A stretch of DNA of 64,000 nt from Pannonibacter tanglangensis (GTDB taxonomy: Bacteria > Pseudomonadota > Alphaproteobacteria > Rhizobiales > Stappiaceae): the NCBI RefSeq assembly GCF_009915685.1, contig NZ_JAABLP010000005.1. One strand, given 5' to 3'. The first letter of the stretch is position 1; every line of letters begins with the position of its first letter. Shown here piece after piece: positions 62,512-64,000 of the stretch. The position numbers were made by a program, and so were the translations under genes. The notes below the pieces were generated by a model that saw only the letters and a program-made list of their open reading frames with translations, was not told where the DNA came from and did not search any database.

Positions 62512-63537
62512 TCAGGCCGCCTTCGGGAAGATGTCGGCGCGCAACACGATCACGCGGCCGGTCTGTCCGGCCTCCGCCTCCGTGGAGGCCGGGACCTCCA
62601 GTTCGATCGGCTGGCTGTCGCCGGCCCTGACCACGAGCCTGCGACCGGCCGGGTGATCGATCACCCGCTGGATGGTCGCGGCAAAGCCCGCCCCCGCGGG
62701 CGCCCAGGCCAGATCATTCGGGCGGACATAGACATCCACGGCGCCATCCGGCTGCGTGGCCGGCGCCACTGCTTCGCCGTTGAGGAGCAGCCGGCCGTCA
62801 CGCACTTCGCCCGACAGGTGGTTGGCGTCCCCCAGAAAGCGGGTGACGAAGGCGGAGTTCGGCGTCCGGCACACCTCACGCGGCGTGCCCTGCTGCACGA
62901 TGCGCCCCTCGTTCAGGATCACGACGCGGTCGGCCAGGTCGAGCGCCTCCTCCTGGTCATGGGTCACGAACAGGGTGGTGATGCCCAGCTCGTCATGGAT
63001 CTCGCGCAGCCAGCGCCGCAGGTCGCGCCGGACGTTGGCATCCAGCGCGCCGAAGGGCTCATCCAGCAGCAGCACTTTCGGATCGACGGCCAGGGCGCGT
63101 GCCAGCGCCACGCGCTGACGCTGGCCACCGGAAATCTGCGAGGGGAACCGGTCGCCGAGCCCGCCCAGCTTCACCAGCTGCAACAGCTCCTGCACCCGGG
63201 CAGCGATGTCGGCCTTGCTGCGCTTCACCTTCGACACCTTCATGCCGAAGGCGATGTTTTCAGCCACGGTCATATGCGGAAACAGGGCGTAGTGCTGAAA
63301 CACGAAGCCGACGCCGCGATCACGCACCGGGATGTTGGTGGCGTCCTCGCTGCCGAACAGGATGCGGCCACTGTCGGCGTATTCGAGACCCGCCACCATG
63401 CGCAGGATCGTGGTCTTGCCCGATCCGGAGGGACCCAGCAGGGCGACCAGCTCGCCGGAGTTGATGTCGAGCGAGACCCCATGCACCGCACGGAACGTGT
63501 GGAAGGTCTTCACAACGGTGTCGAGAACGATCTTCAT
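62512..63537 (-). CDS. cysA: Sulfate/thiosulfate ABC transporter ATP-binding protein
   Basis: 341 residues from ATG 63537. Walker A GPSGSGKTTILRMVAGLEYA, signature SGGQRQRVALARALAVDP, Walker B LLLDEPFGALD and the switch His in FVTHDQEEALDLADRV are present. The C-terminal regulatory region has VYVRPNDLAW, as in CysA rather than sugar ATPases. It starts in an ATGA overlap with cysW and is the last gene of a cys operon whose first part lies beyond the window. Confidence 0.92.
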   Translation of the reverse strand: MKIVLDTVVKTFHTFRAVHGVSLDINSGELVALLGPSGSGKTTILRMVAGLEYADSGRILFGSEDATNIPVRDRGVGFVFQHYALFPHMTVAENIAFGMKVSKVKRSKADIAARVQELLQLVKLGGLGDRFPSQISGGQRQRVALARALAVDPKVLLLDEPFGALDANVRRDLRRWLREIHDELGITTLFVTHDQEEALDLADRVVILNEGRIVQQGTPREVCRTPNSAFVTRFLGDANHLSGEVRDGRLLLNGEAVAPATQPDGAVDVYVRPNDLAWAPAGAGFAATIQRVIDHPAGRRLVVRAGDSQPIELEVPASTEAEAGQTGRVIVLRADIFPKAA

Positions 63538-64000
63538 GCCTTGGTCTCTCCGGACGGATTGGCTGCGAGCGAGGGGCGGCGGCTGGCGCGGCCGGCTCCC
63601 AGACGTTCGAGCAGCACCTTGGCGACGATGGTCACCAGCGCGAGGACGGTGAGGATGGAGGCGGCGGCAAAGGCGCCGACCGCGTTGTAGTCGTGGTAGA
63701 GCAGCTCGACATGCAGCGGCAGCGTGTTGGTCTGGCCGCGGATGTTGCCCGACACGACGGAGACCGCGCCGAATTCCCCCATCACGCGGGCGTTGCACAG
63801 CACGACGCCATAGAGCAGCGCCCAGCGGATGTTCGGCAGCGTCACGGAAAAGAACGTGCGCCAGCCGGAGGCGCCAAGCGACGTCGCCGCCTCCTCGAGA
63901 TCCCGTCCCTGGGCCTGCATCAGCGGGATCAGCTCGCGGGCGACGAAGGGCGCGGTCACGAACATCGACGCCAGCACGATGCCGGGAAGGGCAAACAGGA
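63534..64000 (-). CDS. cysW: Sulfate ABC transporter permease CysW (5' end beyond window)
   Basis: Only the last 155 residues are inside; the frame stays open to the window edge. The EAA loop EAATSLGASGWRTFFSVTLP and the following NARVMGEFGAVSVVSGNIRG with QTNTLPLHVELLYHDYN are typical of CysW. It forms the sulfate channel with CysT and is energised by CysA, encoded directly downstream. Confidence 0.92.
   Translation of the reverse strand, partial: LFALPGIVLASMFVTAPFVARELIPLMQAQGRDLEEAATSLGASGWRTFFSVTLPNIRWALLYGVVLCNARVMGEFGAVSVVSGNIRGQTNTLPLHVELLYHDYNAVGAFAAASILTVLALVTIVAKVLLERLGAGRASRRPSLAANPSGETKA

Overview
The window reads as about 64 kb of chromosome from a high-GC alphaproteobacterium of the order Hyphomicrobiales. 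The markers are the ActS/ActR (RegB/RegA) redox pair, the PhyR-NepR-EcfG general stress locus, HWE-type histidine kinases, the rph/hrcA divergent pair, MmcB, an OlsB-type ornithine acyltransferase, an intracellular PHB depolymerase, and LexA boxes of the GAAC-N7-GAAC type. The family Stappiaceae is plausible from general feel but is not proven here. Coding density is high. No tRNA, rRNA, CRISPR array, prophage or intact insertion sequence was seen, so most of the window looks like core chromosome.

Layout. 0-9 kb: the end of coaA with its terminator, a Cache-type chemotaxis receptor, a secreted protein combining a VHL-beta-like and an MliC-like domain, actR/actS, secB, a MoeB/ThiF-like enzyme and hrcA. 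9-16.7 kb: rph-rdgB-hemW, a PHB depolymerase with an added helix-hairpin-helix domain, glutaminase, a DUF2852 protein and a YgjP-like metallopeptidase. Two copies of a palindromic repeat lie in terminators here. 16.7-24 kb: a class A penicillin-binding protein, then ecfG-nepR divergent from phyR with back-to-back EcfG promoters, a DUF1328 peptide with its own EcfG promoter, and two HWE kinases.

24-32.5 kb: small enzymes (AhpD-like, HAD, rhodanese, a degenerate LMW-phosphatase relative), a DedA-PAP2-LssY membrane protein, and a sulfur module (two YeeE/YedE halves, a persulfide-dioxygenase-like MBL protein and a SulP transporter). The rhodanese gene and the sulfur operon carry the same operator-like sequence. 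32.5-37.5 kb: an unknown alpha/beta hydrolase, then mmcB behind a LexA box, a photolyase/cryptochrome with a beta-clamp-like tail motif, a DUF2256 zinc-ribbon-like peptide, and coaBC. 37.5-45 kb: lppC/rsmI/yraN/gshB, interrupted by a gene-free 955 bp, then a TAT-exported cyclase-family protein and comM, which has its own LexA box abutting the -35.

45-53.5 kb: a hybrid histidine kinase, the ornithine lipid acyltransferase behind a possible Pho box, DUF1330, a diacylglycerol-kinase-like lipid kinase, and a small envelope/stress group (holin-like, DUF883, and a PRC-barrel protein with an EcfG promoter). 53.5-60.5 kb: a carbohydrate ABC operon divergent from a LacI regulator that precedes an AGE-family sugar isomerase, with two perfect palindromes between the divergent genes. 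60.5-64 kb: a small possibly DUF2946-like protein, a Crp/FNR regulator, a YqhA-like membrane protein, and the end of a sulfate ABC operon (cysA, partial cysW).

Regulatory themes recur. EcfG promoters tie phyR, nepR-ecfG, the DUF1328 gene and the PRC-barrel gene into the general stress response. LexA boxes tie mmcB (and perhaps the photolyase) and comM into the SOS response. A shared TTTC-N8-GAAA palindrome ties the rhodanese to the sulfur operon.
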